Shown: positions 21,730-30,646 of the stretch, piece by piece
Layout: each line of letters begins with the position of its first letter
How positions within the stretch are numbered: the first letter of the stretch is position 1
Source: a virus
Length of the DNA: 42,069 nucleotides
Reading direction: 5' to 3' (one strand)
IMG/VR virus record: IMGVR_UViG_3300025312_000300
Span: 1-42,069 of that record
Made by a program: the position numbers and the translations under genes
The notes under the pieces: generated by a model
Told to the model about the DNA's origin: nothing
Databases searched by the model: none
The model's input: only the letters and a program-made list of their open reading frames with translations

Positions 21730-24700
21730 TAGTTAGGTACCAATCCTTTCTTCAAATTTAGTAAATTTCTTGTTTGTCTATAGATTTCAAATCTCGATAA
21801 AGCTTCAGGCGAATAGTTGTATTGATTAAAAGCTATAGCCGAAGGTTGAACAGCTTTTGGTGAATTGGATAAAATCTGACTCGATTCAACTTTAGGTGGT
21901 TTAATACTAATAATACCATCAGCAATCCTAGATACATTTAAAGATGATCTTCCAAAAATACCAGAAATTTGTTTATTTCCCGAAACAATCTCGGACAAAT
22001 CAAGAACTGGTCTTATTGTTGGATTGATGTCAAGATTATCATTTACACTATTATTAATTTCTGCCATTATATTTGCTAATCCGCCTAATGCATCATCTCC
22101 CAAATTCTTAGCCGCATCATAAACTAATTTTGAATATTCATTTATGCCATTAGCTAACCCTTGAGCTATCCACAAACCGCGTTTAGCAAATTCCTCTGAT
22201 GGTGAATTGGCATCAATCTGTATGCCAATAGCAGCTAATGCCTCTTTACCGAGGTTAGCTGCCGCATCTATGACTCCTTGCACACCAGCTTTAATTCCTC
22301 CGATCAATCCATCAATGATAGCATTGGCTAAGCGTCCGGCTGCTCGCCCAAGTTCTGGCAAGTTCTTTTCGACACCATCTGCAATGCCGTCAACGACAGA
22401 TATAATCATTTCCCAACCAGCGTCAACCAATTCTGGCAATTTCTTTCCTATAGCATCTAAGAACGCTATAATTATATCAAAAGCACCTTCAACTACTAAA
22501 GTAACACCATCAGCAATTCCATCCAACAAGGCTTTCAAAAGTTCTAAACCCGATTCGATCCATTGCGGAACACTATTTGCTAAATTGTCGAGTAACGAGG
22601 TTATCAAGAATAATATAGCAACACTTAATTCTGGAACTACTGATACAATAACATCAATCAATCCTAATAAAATAACTTTAAGAGCTTCGAAGAACTTCGG
22701 TGCTACATCTATTATTACTTGGATCAAAGCGGTTAGTAGAATTCCTAACGCATTTGCTATAACCGAAACAGATTCAGCTATCAAGGTTACAAACTGAAGA
22801 ATTCCTTCAACAATTTTTGTTACTATCAATGGAATTAATCCGAGAAGTATTGCTATGATCGCTACTAAGGCCGTAACTCCTGCAGTTCCAGATATGGCTA
22901 ATGCTGCCAAACCAGCTGAAAATGCTAACATACCAGCACCTACAGCAGTCGTTCCTATTCCAAATAGAAATAATGCTGCACTTAAAGATAATAAGACAGG
23001 TACTAACGGAGCTAGTATTAAACCGCCAAGAGCAAAAATAGCAAACACTGCAGCTATAGTACCTAATCCACGTGCTATTTCTTCAAGTTCCATCGAGCCA
23101 AGGGCTTTAAGAGCAGGTACAAACATAAGTAATGCCCCAGCCATTACTAACATTGCGAATGCTCCTGGTAATGCGCCAGTCATAGCATACATTCCAACAG
23201 ACAAAATAACTAATGAGCCTGCTAGTACCCCTAAACCCTTTCCTATTTCTTCCCAGGACATACCGCCCATAGATTTTAAAGCTTTTGACAATATAACTAA
23301 AGCTGTACTAACTGCGAGCAAACCCACGCCGATAACTAGCATATTTTTTGGCATAAGCCTCATGGCTACTGTGACAATAGCTAAAGATGCAGCCATAGCA
23401 GCTAAACCTCGTCCTAATTCTTCCCAACTCATATCGGCTAATTTCGATAAAGCAAACGAGAATATAACCATAGCATTTGCTAAGATTGTCAAACCAATAG
23501 CGGTGGATATTATGCCTTTGGGATTACCTGATAATTTAATAAATAAAGCTAACTCAGCAAGAATTGCTCCCATAGCCATAAGACCTTGTGTCAACTTAGC
23601 CGGGTCCATATTTGCAAATTGCCGAACTGCTAATGCTAGTATATTAAGAGCTATCCCTAAGGATATTAATCCTGCTGATTTAACGGCGCCAGATCCACTA
23701 AGATTTGTTATCGTCATGAATATAGCAAGTTCTGCTAATATGGCGCCAATTCCAAGAAGACCTTGTACTAATTTTTCTAGATCAATTTTTGATATTATTG
23801 TCATAGCTGTGGATAATAATAGTATAGCGCCAGATATTGCTAGTAATTGTATAGCCATTTTTGTAGCGCCGCCAGTACTTCCACCAGGTATTTTATCAAA
23901 TAACGCCATTGATCCAACTAATTCAGTAAACATTACAGTTATTGCACCTATAGCAACAGTTAATTTAGCAGAATCAATTAAGGATAAAGCTATTAACGAC
24001 AATGCTAAGATACCTATTGCTGTAGCTATTGTTAAAAGTGTTTTTGCTTTCAAAGAACTTTGCCAAGCTACTAGGCTTCCTTTAACGCCGTCTAAAAGAC
24101 TTGTTACTCCGCCAGAAATTCCGCTAAATGTGCTGGCTCCTTCTGTGAAGAATTTCTTAATAGATAAAAGAACCACAGCAATGAGACCTTCATTTATAAC
24201 GTCATAAACGGCATTGAAATTCATTTCTTTTAAACTAATCGCTATTGCATTTCCAATTTCTCCTAATGCGTCACCCACAAATTGCCCTATACTAGAAAAT
24301 ATAGGTACTAAATGTTTCAATAAACCCCAAATTCCAGTTGCTATTCGTCCAACAATCTCAGCTAATTTGGTTAGCGGCGCAAATCTAACTTGAATTCGTT
24401 CCATAAAACTATCTATTCCGCTTGTGTCCACCTCAAGACCAGAAAATGAATCTTGTATTCGCTGAACAAATTCTTTTATTTTGTCTACCACCGGGGTTAT
24501 ATTGATTAAAAACTCTCTGAATTTTTGAATTAATGGTTCTATTTTCGTCTTAATATCAGTAAATGTTTTTCCTAATAGACCTTGATATTTTATAGCATTA
24601 CGTAATTCAAATATCCAGTTGCCGATATCTCCAGCTTGTTTCAAAATTCCTTTTCCAGAAAGATTAGAGGCGCCTACTAATTTTCCTAACCATCCTACCA

Positions 24701-26054
24701 GAACTTTGATCCCTTCAATTCCTATATCAAATATAGCAAAGAAACCACGAAAAACTCGTTTAATATCCTCTGCCATATCCTTAGTAATCACGAATTTGTC
24801 AGTCAAAGTTTTTAGTGCGTACGTGAAACTAGCTAATTCATATGCTGTTTTTGGTGGAAATACTTGAGAAAAGGCCGTTTTGACCAAATTCATGACGTTT
24901 AGAACGCCTTCGACAGTATTTTTCAAAGCGGCAAATAAAGATGCTCTCCCACCGAAAGCTGCCCAACCAGACAATAACTGATTACGCGCTCTAGCTGAAT
25001 CCCCAAGAACACCATTTATTTTATCCCCTAGATATGTAAACAACTCAGTAGCCTGATCCAAGTTACCGAATATATGTTCCCATGATTTAGTCCAACCGGT
25101 TTTAAGAGAGTCCTTAATGTTGTCAACTAATGCTGTGTAAGTCTTTAACTGAGTAGCAGCTTCATTAGCTTTTTTACCAATTTCCGTCTGCATACTAGCA
25201 TAATCGTCCAGAGTTCCAACAAGAACTTCAGTCGTTAGCCATTGCTTCTCAAGAGAAGTATTAAAATTCTTAGTCGCTGTTAATACTTCATTCCCGTTTA
25301 TAGTTTTATAGGTTCCGTCCGTCTGCTTTTTCAAAGTTCCCATCGCGACAGCGGTTTCCAATAACTGGGTCTTAAATTCGATTGTTGCCATATTTGCATT
25401 TTCAATCGATTTCCAGTCCATAAGTCGCACTGAACCTTGAGACAAAGCTTGACCAAAATTATACATAGCACGTGCAGCTTCACCTGTGTTTGCCCCAGAC
25501 AAAGCAGCAACATTACTAATACCTTGAATCGCTATAGCAGCCTTTTTAGAACTTAAACCAGCATTAGTAAATTTACTAATGTTTGCTGTCATATCCTCAA
25601 AAGAATATATAGTTCTATCAGAATATTTATTTAAATCATCTAGACTACGATTAACTTGGTCTATGGTTTCGCCAGTACCTGACATTACAGTTTTGGTGGC
25701 ATTTATTTTAGTTTCGAATGATCCAAAACCTGCTTTCATTGAGTCTAATCCTAATGCCGCAGTAAAAAGTTTCTTTCCAAGATCCAAAGCCGCATTAGTA
25801 AGATTTTGCAAAACTGTAATGCCTATAATACCAAGAGTAGAAAATCTATCAGACATTCCTCTCAAACTATCTGATATATTTCCTAAAGAGAAATTTCTTC
25901 CAGCAGCGGATAATCCTGATAGGCTTTTTACTGAGGATTCTAGATTAAGACCCTTCTTAAGAGCATCTAAAGTCTTTAAAGTTCCGCCTACACCACTCTC
26001 AAACTCCCTATTGTTAAAACCCATTTCAACAGCGCGTCTGTCGACAGCGGTCAT
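21729..26054 (-). CDS. Tape measure protein
   Basis: A 1441-residue protein, the longest in the genome. The N-terminus (AVDRRAVEMGFNNREFESGV then LDALKKGLNLE) matches the tape-measure N-terminal domain. Regions follow with NISDSLRGMSDRFSTLG and a long series of hydrophobic repeats of about 50-60 residues (units beginning M.WEELGRGL or MDPAKLTQGL), predicted as several membrane-spanning helices. Late segments hold coil-like PELVDAGWEMIISVVDGIADG repeats. It sets the tail length and enters the host membrane during DNA delivery. AAGGAGG lies 10 bases before the ATG. A long plus-strand open frame inside it is an antisense by-product. Confidence 0.92.
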   Translation of the reverse strand: MTAVDRRAVEMGFNNREFESGVGGTLKTLDALKKGLNLESSVKSLSGLSAAGRNFSLGNISDSLRGMSDRFSTLGIIGITVLQNLTNAALDLGKKLFTAALGLDSMKAGFGSFETKINATKTVMSGTGETIDQVNRSLDDLNKYSDRTIYSFEDMTANISKFTNAGLSSKKAAIAIQGISNVAALSGANTGEAARAMYNFGQALSQGSVRLMDWKSIENANMATIEFKTQLLETAVAMGTLKKQTDGTYKTINGNEVLTATKNFNTSLEKQWLTTEVLVGTLDDYASMQTEIGKKANEAATQLKTYTALVDNIKDSLKTGWTKSWEHIFGNLDQATELFTYLGDKINGVLGDSARARNQLLSGWAAFGGRASLFAALKNTVEGVLNVMNLVKTAFSQVFPPKTAYELASFTYALKTLTDKFVITKDMAEDIKRVFRGFFAIFDIGIEGIKVLVGWLGKLVGASNLSGKGILKQAGDIGNWIFELRNAIKYQGLLGKTFTDIKTKIEPLIQKFREFLINITPVVDKIKEFVQRIQDSFSGLEVDTSGIDSFMERIQVRFAPLTKLAEIVGRIATGIWGLLKHLVPIFSSIGQFVGDALGEIGNAIAISLKEMNFNAVYDVINEGLIAVVLLSIKKFFTEGASTFSGISGGVTSLLDGVKGSLVAWQSSLKAKTLLTIATAIGILALSLIALSLIDSAKLTVAIGAITVMFTELVGSMALFDKIPGGSTGGATKMAIQLLAISGAILLLSTAMTIISKIDLEKLVQGLLGIGAILAELAIFMTITNLSGSGAVKSAGLISLGIALNILALAVRQFANMDPAKLTQGLMAMGAILAELALFIKLSGNPKGIISTAIGLTILANAMVIFSFALSKLADMSWEELGRGLAAMAASLAIVTVAMRLMPKNMLVIGVGLLAVSTALVILSKALKSMGGMSWEEIGKGLGVLAGSLVILSVGMYAMTGALPGAFAMLVMAGALLMFVPALKALGSMELEEIARGLGTIAAVFAIFALGGLILAPLVPVLLSLSAALFLFGIGTTAVGAGMLAFSAGLAALAISGTAGVTALVAIIAILLGLIPLIVTKIVEGILQFVTLIAESVSVIANALGILLTALIQVIIDVAPKFFEALKVILLGLIDVIVSVVPELSVAILFLITSLLDNLANSVPQWIESGLELLKALLDGIADGVTLVVEGAFDIIIAFLDAIGKKLPELVDAGWEMIISVVDGIADGVEKNLPELGRAAGRLANAIIDGLIGGIKAGVQGVIDAAANLGKEALAAIGIQIDANSPSEEFAKRGLWIAQGLANGINEYSKLVYDAAKNLGDDALGGLANIMAEINNSVNDNLDINPTIRPVLDLSEIVSGNKQISGIFGRSSLNVSRIADGIISIKPPKVESSQILSNSPKAVQPSAIAFNQYNYSPEALSRFEIYRQTRNLLNLKKGLVPN

Positions 26055-26428
26055 AATTTAGTAACCTCCTTCCATAATGCTTCCGTTAGATCAGCAAATA
26101 TAGGCGCTATAGCCGGATTAATATAATCTCTTCCTTGCACCCATCCGCCATTTCTAGTACCATGGCCATATTGCAAAATAATAGCAATAGGAACACCAGA
26201 AACAACATTAGAATTAGTCCATTCTATACGAAAACCACTATTAGTAGTAATGATATTGTATCCCCAAGAGCTTGAGGTTAAACCACTATCCACTGGTGTA
26301 GCCGAAGACAAAGCATTAACTCCTTGTTTAGCATAACTTTCTAAAATTTCTTTAAATCTAATTCTTTTTGCTCCCGCTAAAAATTTTTCAGTTTTATTGA
26401 AATTTCCTTTATGCTTTATGATTATCAT
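26051..26428 (-). CDS. HK97-gp10-like head-tail/tail completion protein
   Basis: A 125-residue protein with TPVDSGLTSSSWGYNI, the hallmark of HK97-gp10-type proteins, followed by IEWTNSN and IILQYGHGTRNGGWVQGRDYINPAI. The family joins tails to heads or completes the tail. It usually lies with head completion genes, but here it lies between the second tail chaperone and the tape measure. The MIIIKHKG start has GAGG 8 bases upstream. It overlaps the tape-measure start by four bases. Confidence 0.78.
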   Translation of the reverse strand: MIIIKHKGNFNKTEKFLAGAKRIRFKEILESYAKQGVNALSSATPVDSGLTSSSWGYNIITTNSGFRIEWTNSNVVSGVPIAIILQYGHGTRNGGWVQGRDYINPAIAPIFADLTEALWKEVTKL

Positions 26429-26432
26429 AGAA

Positions 26433-26972
26433 TCATCCTCGACTATTAAATTTAGCTCGCCTAGCGTCATTTAGTGCTCTATTGCGAGCATATATTTCAT
26501 TTCGACTCATTTTCTTTGTTGGCTGATTTTTAAGATTGCAAACTTTAATTAATGATAGCAATCTATTAAAATGCCATTTTTGGCATTCAAAAGGAATATT
26601 GTAAGAGACCATCCAATAATAAATAATTTCAGCAGTAATAATTTCTGAATTATTGGATTTTCCAATCTCTACAAATGTTGTAGCTGTCATTGGAGCATTG
26701 ACATATTCTGATATCTCATCATGATTTTCAGAAGTTAAACAATGATATATATTAGGATCAACATTTTGTGTTAGAGTCATAAAACGTATATAATCTATGG
26801 TTTCTTCTTTTGTTTTTACTTCTTTACTGATAAAAGGTTTACACCATTTTGATTCCCATTTAGCTAGAGAGACTAGAGAATGCTCCAGTTGCAATACTTG
26901 TTCTTTTGTTTTTATGAATTTCGATATCTCGTCGATAAAGAATTCTTGTTCAGGCACTGTTATCTGAAGCAT
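26433..26972 (-). CDS. Tail assembly chaperone 2-like protein
   Basis: A 179-residue protein with LEHSLVSLAKWESKWCKPFI, IDYIRFMTLTQNVDPNIYHC, NAPMTATTFVEI and EIITAEIIYYWMVSYNIPFE, blocks I recall from a very common phage family located just before the tape measure and regarded as the second tail chaperone. Such proteins hold the tape measure while the tube assembles. The basic C-terminus (RNEIYARNRALNDARRAK) is conserved. GGGAG lies 8 bases before the ATG. It is in the same frame as the upstream chaperone but separated by several stops, so an ordinary frameshift fusion is not apparent. Confidence 0.7.
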   Translation of the reverse strand: MLQITVPEQEFFIDEISKFIKTKEQVLQLEHSLVSLAKWESKWCKPFISKEVKTKEETIDYIRFMTLTQNVDPNIYHCLTSENHDEISEYVNAPMTATTFVEIGKSNNSEIITAEIIYYWMVSYNIPFECQKWHFNRLLSLIKVCNLKNQPTKKMSRNEIYARNRALNDARRAKFNSRG

Positions 26973-27054
26973 TTCTCTATCTCCCTGCTAGCACTAAATA
27001 CAGATACGGTTCCGAGAGAGTTTTTACTCAGTCTATTGGAACGATCATAAGGGA

Positions 27055-27072
27055 CTACATGGTGCACCTCCT
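27055..27072 (-). promoter_or_regulatory. Strong ribosome site leading to ATG-TAG (start-stop)
   Basis: In the 147-bp gap between the two tail chaperones, AGGAGG lies 6 bases before an ATG followed at once by TAG. No real gene begins here. Start-stop elements can hold ribosomes and alter downstream translation. A GTG-started 35-codon frame also runs from 27067 to 26960, but its GTG overlaps the SD. Confidence 0.45.
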
Positions 27073-27119
27073 AAAAATTAATAGAATACAATCCAAAGTC
27101 GCACACCGACTTGAATTCA

Positions 27120-27497
27120 TTACTCTGTCTTTTGGATTGGTGCCTTTGGCAATACACCTGCTACAAAAGCCGCAGCAAGTTTAGAGTCATTGCCTAACTC
27201 AAGAAATAACTCAACGAAAGCTTCACTCTGGGCAAATTTATTACGTAATTCTGCATTTTTAATAAAACTTGTTCCATCAGCGGTTTTCTCTCCATACGCT
27301 GATAAAACAAATTCTTTAAAAATTGAGAGCATCTCACCTTTGTCTTGACTTTCGATAATTTTCTGTATTACTTGATCATAACCGCCTCTGGAAGATGCGT
27401 CCATCTCAGCAGCTTCCAACCTGGAAATATTGAAATAGAAAGTTTCCTCTCGTTCGACGCCATTATAATCAATGTATTTAATAACTTTCTTAATCAT
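27120..27497 (-). CDS. Tail assembly chaperone 1-like protein
   Basis: A 125-residue protein between the major tail protein and the second chaperone. MIKKVIKYIDYNGVEREETF, then FYFNISRLEAAEMDASSRGG and IKEFVLSAYG-type helices, ending AAFVAGVLPKAP, match phage tail chaperones of the GpG-like class. The family keeps the tape measure soluble and counts tube subunits. AAGGAG lies 7 bases before the ATG, after a hairpin leader. I see no clear slippery heptamer at the end. Confidence 0.7.
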   Translation of the reverse strand: MIKKVIKYIDYNGVEREETFYFNISRLEAAEMDASSRGGYDQVIQKIIESQDKGEMLSIFKEFVLSAYGEKTADGTSFIKNAELRNKFAQSEAFVELFLELGNDSKLAAAFVAGVLPKAPIQKTE

Positions 27498-27532
27498 GTA
27501 AAACTCCTTATCAAGAGATTTTTATTAATTGC

Positions 27533-27569
27533 AGGACCCCTCCTAACGCTTAGCGGAATTCAGGGTCCT
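27533..27569 (-). terminator. Hairpin between major tail and chaperone genes
   Basis: Seven-bp arms AGGACCC/GGGTCCT enclose a loop with an inner CGCTAAGCG hairpin. On the minus strand it is followed by an AT-rich stretch without a clean U-run, then TCTTGATAAGGAG. A partial terminator that lowers chaperone levels relative to tail tube, or an mRNA-processing stem, would fit. Confidence 0.5.
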
Positions 27570-27605
27570 ACAACTTATATATCTACCTTCATTATTCTAT
27601 AACTT

Positions 27606-28259
27606 TTATGGAGTTAAAAGAGTAACGACGGCGTCTGGAAGTGGCAGATGAGCTGTAATAATAGCAGTACCAAACAACTCATCTTCCAATGCTGCAAGTT
27701 GCGTTGCAGGAGCTTTAGTTGAATCAACAACCAAAGCCGCAGTAGGTTTAAAACCAGTCATATTTATAGGAGTTGTAGAGACATCCCAACTGAATTCAAC
27801 AGCTTCCGGAGAATCATTCACCGTAGCAAATGCTTTCTCTGATGGCGCAGCCAAACAACCATAAATAAGATGAAGTTTATAACCAAGTTCCTGACCAGCA
27901 ACATCATTGCCGATTTTGGTTCGATAGACAAGTCCGAATTGCTTACGAGCCTGTTGACCTGCGACTAAACCAGTTACGACTGATTTTTGGCCATCGCATT
28001 CAACCCACTCATCTGGATACGTGTAAGCATTAATCGAACAACCAAATTCTTCTGCCGACATAATATTCAGATACTTAATGTTATCGGCATAGAAAGGTTG
28101 AGGTTCAGCACCCGATGGACTTTCGGTGACATTAGTCAAACCATTCCATGGTACGCCAAGAGGGTATGCGCCATTCGAATCCATAACATATAACACGCCG
28201 TGATCGACGCCGGTTTCAAAAAAGCGTAAACCAGTGCCATCCCAAGTAAGAATTGCCAT
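27606..28259 (-). CDS. Major tail tube protein
   Basis: A 217-residue protein. AILTWDGTGLRFFETGVDHGV then LYVMDSNGAYPLGVPWNGL, and EFGCSINAYTYPDEWVECDG, are typical of Gram-positive siphophage major tail proteins. It also shows FGLVYRTKIGND and HLIYGCLAAPSEK, the beta-sandwich body of tube subunits, with a C-terminal PLPDAVVTLL. It polymerises into the tail tube and is expected to be made in large amounts; GC content is higher than in most neighbours. AAGGAG lies before the ATG. Its position upstream of the chaperones and tape measure is standard. Confidence 0.88.
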   Translation of the reverse strand: MAILTWDGTGLRFFETGVDHGVLYVMDSNGAYPLGVPWNGLTNVTESPSGAEPQPFYADNIKYLNIMSAEEFGCSINAYTYPDEWVECDGQKSVVTGLVAGQQARKQFGLVYRTKIGNDVAGQELGYKLHLIYGCLAAPSEKAFATVNDSPEAVEFSWDVSTTPINMTGFKPTAALVVDSTKAPATQLAALEDELFGTAIITAHLPLPDAVVTLLTP

Positions 28260-28270
28260 TGTTTTTCTCC

Positions 28271-28576
28271 TTAGAAAAAGATACTAAAAACATCATGATT
28301 GAGCCCATCTTTTGTGAAGTGTGTATTGAACACGCACTTAGGAAGGGCTGCTATTTTATCCGGTACGATACTATCTGGATTTCTATCCATTACTGTTATT
28401 TGATATGCTTTTTCATAACTATATGGATAATTATTAGCAAACCGAGTATTAGCCGTCGACCGATGATACACTATACACGGATAAACCATTTGAACACTTG
28501 GCGGAGGTTGAAAGTAAACATTATTAGAACCTAAAGTGGATCTCAACAAAGATTCTAAATCCAATCTATCAGCCAT
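28271..28576 (-). CDS. Tail terminator/minor tail-joining protein
   Basis: A 101-residue protein: RLDLESLLRSTLGSNNVYFQ, PPSVQMVYPCIVYHRSTANT, then YEKAYQITVMDRNPDSI and a C-terminal HDVFSIFF. The alpha/beta layout and position, between the closure protein and the tail tube gene, match phage tail terminator proteins that cap the tube and bind the connector. GGAGG lies 8 bases before the ATG, which overlaps the upstream gene by eight bases. Confidence 0.72.
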   Translation of the reverse strand: MADRLDLESLLRSTLGSNNVYFQPPPSVQMVYPCIVYHRSTANTRFANNYPYSYEKAYQITVMDRNPDSIVPDKIAALPKCVFNTHFTKDGLNHDVFSIFF

Positions 28577-28883
28577 TGTATACGCCTCCGACCGATAAAA
28601 TGAGGCGGGGTCTCTGGATTTCTACTTCATTTATCTTCCATGAAACCCCTACCCATTTTATGTATCTCATGTACTGAAAGTTTAGAAATGCATACTCATT
28701 AGCAATAATACTAAATCTGTTTGAGATATTCAGATTATCGTTTATCTGATTGCCATTTTCTAATCTTCGTACATCGCGAAGAACATCACCGGTATACTCA
28801 TACTCAGTTGTGACTTCCGTGTGAACACCTGGCGCCGTTTCCACGGTCTGTACAAAACCAATTTTACCATGAAACTTTGCCAT
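28569..28883 (-). CDS. Head closure/head-tail connector protein
   Basis: A 104-residue protein. MAKFHGKIGFVQTVETAPGV, then YTGDVLRDVRRLENGNQIND and NLNISNRFSIIAN, ending RPRLILSVGGVYNG. I recall this signature from a DUF7253-like family found just after the capsid gene in many Gram-positive phages. It probably seals the portal and mates it with the tail, by position. AGGAG lies before the ATG. Confidence 0.75.
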   Translation of the reverse strand: MAKFHGKIGFVQTVETAPGVHTEVTTEYEYTGDVLRDVRRLENGNQINDNLNISNRFSIIANEYAFLNFQYMRYIKWVGVSWKINEVEIQRPRLILSVGGVYNG

Positions 28884-28903
28884 TTTGATCTCCTCAAAGA
28901 GTA

Positions 28904-30646
28904 TTAGTTTGTATCTACTTCAGTATCTACCTCGACGACGATGGCCGACTTCGGTTTAACTAAGGCGCCAGAGATACGAGTCTCAAGCAGGTATTTCTCC
29001 TGGTTGTAATCGATATCAAAGTCCTCAAACATGTTAATTTCGCCACCCTTATCTGCACCGATAACATAATCGTTCAAGTTAACGATGATAGCCTTCAAGG
29101 CCATATTGATAGGAGCCGTTTGAGTAGAATCCCGATTCAAACCCTCCATTACTGGAACTTCGACGATGCGCGAAACACGAAGAGCAGATGCCAATTCGGC
29201 CTCAGTCATATAATAACGGCGACCAGTCGTATCTTTCTGCAGAAGAAGATCAGTGATAAAGGTGCCTCCCGCATACATCACAGGATTGCCAGAACCTTTA
29301 TAGCTGGCCCGACCACGGATAATGGCCTCTTCCATCTGGGCGATTGTCGCGGTATTAACCAAACGAACCGAATGGACGTACATATTCGCGTCGTCCTTAT
29401 AAATCGGACGAACCTTCGTTTCAACGATTTTATCAGCAGCATCGGCGACAGGATCGCGTCCGTCACCGACCAAGACTGCTCGGGCGATTTCTTCGTTGAG
29501 CATAACGCGCATCTCGGCCTTCATCCACGCAACAACGTCCATATCAGTGATGTCGAGAATGTCGTCCCTATCCAATTTCTGTTTCTTATAAACAGTCTGG
29601 GGAGTAGTTTCGCGTTTCTGCAGCGCAAAGACTTCTTCTTTCTTCAACGCGCCAGTCACATAACCAAGAGCACGTGCGGCATCCGGCGTAATATCAGCAG
29701 ACAAAGACTTGATACGAGAGAAACGACTATGGCGACATCCGTTGATGACACCCATAACCCAAGACATATCCCGAGTAACCCAATCCGGGGTCGGCGTAAC
29801 GCTCTTGGCGTCAGGAAATAAATAGCTGATATTATCAATGCCATAAGTACCGGCATGCTCGATAACAGCATCACGAAATGAGCCATTCTTCATGGCGGTG
29901 GCTTTGATCGTATTGAACTGTTCCGGTGTTAGATGAATCAACTTGTGCTCATCCGCTTCATTTTTTGAATCAAAAACATTACGCTTCATTGTTTCTCCTT
30001 CGTCTAAATCTGAATGCGAAGCTTCGTCATCCGAATCTTCATCGACTGCGTCAGCGATCGTTGCGATCATCGCATAAACAACATCTTTTTGCTTATCGCT
30101 TAAAGTATTGAAAATCTCGCCAACTGTTTCTTCTGAAGAATCCTCATCATCTGCATGAGAGAGTTCTTCTTTTTTGGCTTGTGCCTTAGGCAAATCAATC
30201 TCTGCACCGGTCCAAATAACGGCCTCATCATCAGACAGTTCGTCGCTATGTGCCATTGTAACAAACTCGATCTTGGCTCCAGGATTTGCCGCTGACATAA
30301 CAAGACTAACTTCACGAATCACACCATGAATGACATTGGAACTCTTCTGCACCAAATTATTTGCATAAATGGACAAATTCGTGATGTCATGATGCATGAC
30401 TAATGACTTAGCTTGCTTTCCAGATTCCGTTTCATTGAAAAAACCATAAGCATATACGCCATCTTCACGGTTTTCAAGAATGGCATGTCCCAAGACATTA
30501 TCTGGCGAATCATGAAGATGTTGCCAGACTAATGAGACTCGTTTCCCGTCTGATTCTTTAAATGCGTTTTTGCGAATAACACGACCATCTGCGCATTCAA
30601 GATCATTTTTAGTGGCCCATCCACTAAAATCGTATTTATCCTTCAT
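28904..30646 (-). CDS. Capsid maturation protease-major capsid protein fusion
   Basis: A 580-residue polyprotein. Residues 1 to about 130 are a prohead protease: WQHLHDSPDNVLGHAIL (H43, H45), LSIYANNL (S92) and IREVSLVMSAANPGA fit the HK97-type serine protease. Residues about 131-219 are acidic and helical, like a delta/scaffold domain. From M220 the major capsid protein runs on: ISYLFPDAKSVTPTPDWVTR, KLDRDDILDITDMDVVAWM and EIARAVLVGDGRDPVAD, an HK97 fold. The protease should free the capsid domain during maturation. A complete internal ribosome site lies at M220. GC content is higher than in much of the genome, as expected for a highly expressed gene. AAGGAG lies before the first ATG, which overlaps the portal gene. 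Confidence 0.88.
   Translation of the reverse strand: MKDKYDFSGWATKNDLECADGRVIRKNAFKESDGKRVSLVWQHLHDSPDNVLGHAILENREDGVYAYGFFNETESGKQAKSLVMHHDITNLSIYANNLVQKSSNVIHGVIREVSLVMSAANPGAKIEFVTMAHSDELSDDEAVIWTGAEIDLPKAQAKKEELSHADDEDSSEETVGEIFNTLSDKQKDVVYAMIATIADAVDEDSDDEASHSDLDEGETMKRNVFDSKNEADEHKLIHLTPEQFNTIKATAMKNGSFRDAVIEHAGTYGIDNISYLFPDAKSVTPTPDWVTRDMSWVMGVINGCRHSRFSRIKSLSADITPDAARALGYVTGALKKEEVFALQKRETTPQTVYKKQKLDRDDILDITDMDVVAWMKAEMRVMLNEEIARAVLVGDGRDPVADAADKIVETKVRPIYKDDANMYVHSVRLVNTATIAQMEEAIIRGRASYKGSGNPVMYAGGTFITDLLLQKDTTGRRYYMTEAELASALRVSRIVEVPVMEGLNRDSTQTAPINMALKAIIVNLNDYVIGADKGGEINMFEDFDIDYNQEKYLLETRISGALVKPKSAIVVEVDTEVDTN
29987..30000 (-). promoter_or_regulatory. Internal in-frame ribosome binding site for the capsid domain
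   Basis: Minus strand: AAGGAG, 5 bases, ATG, in frame at M220 of the protease-capsid fusion, just after the scaffold-like segment. It would yield a 361-residue capsid protein (28904-29989) without the protease and so set a high capsid:protease ratio. Confidence 0.65.

Noticed and set aside
22855-24207. A 450-codon plus-strand open frame
   Set aside because: It lies entirely antisense to the tape measure, has no ribosome site, and its composition (Ala/Ile/Asn-rich, repetitive) mirrors the repeats on the other strand.
26960-27067. A GTG-started 35-codon gene between the chaperones
   Set aside because: The GTG overlaps the SD itself, so initiation is unlikely; kept only as part of the start-stop observation.
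29120-29821. A 233-codon plus-strand open frame
   Set aside because: It is antisense to the capsid coding region, with no SD and no recognisable protein features.
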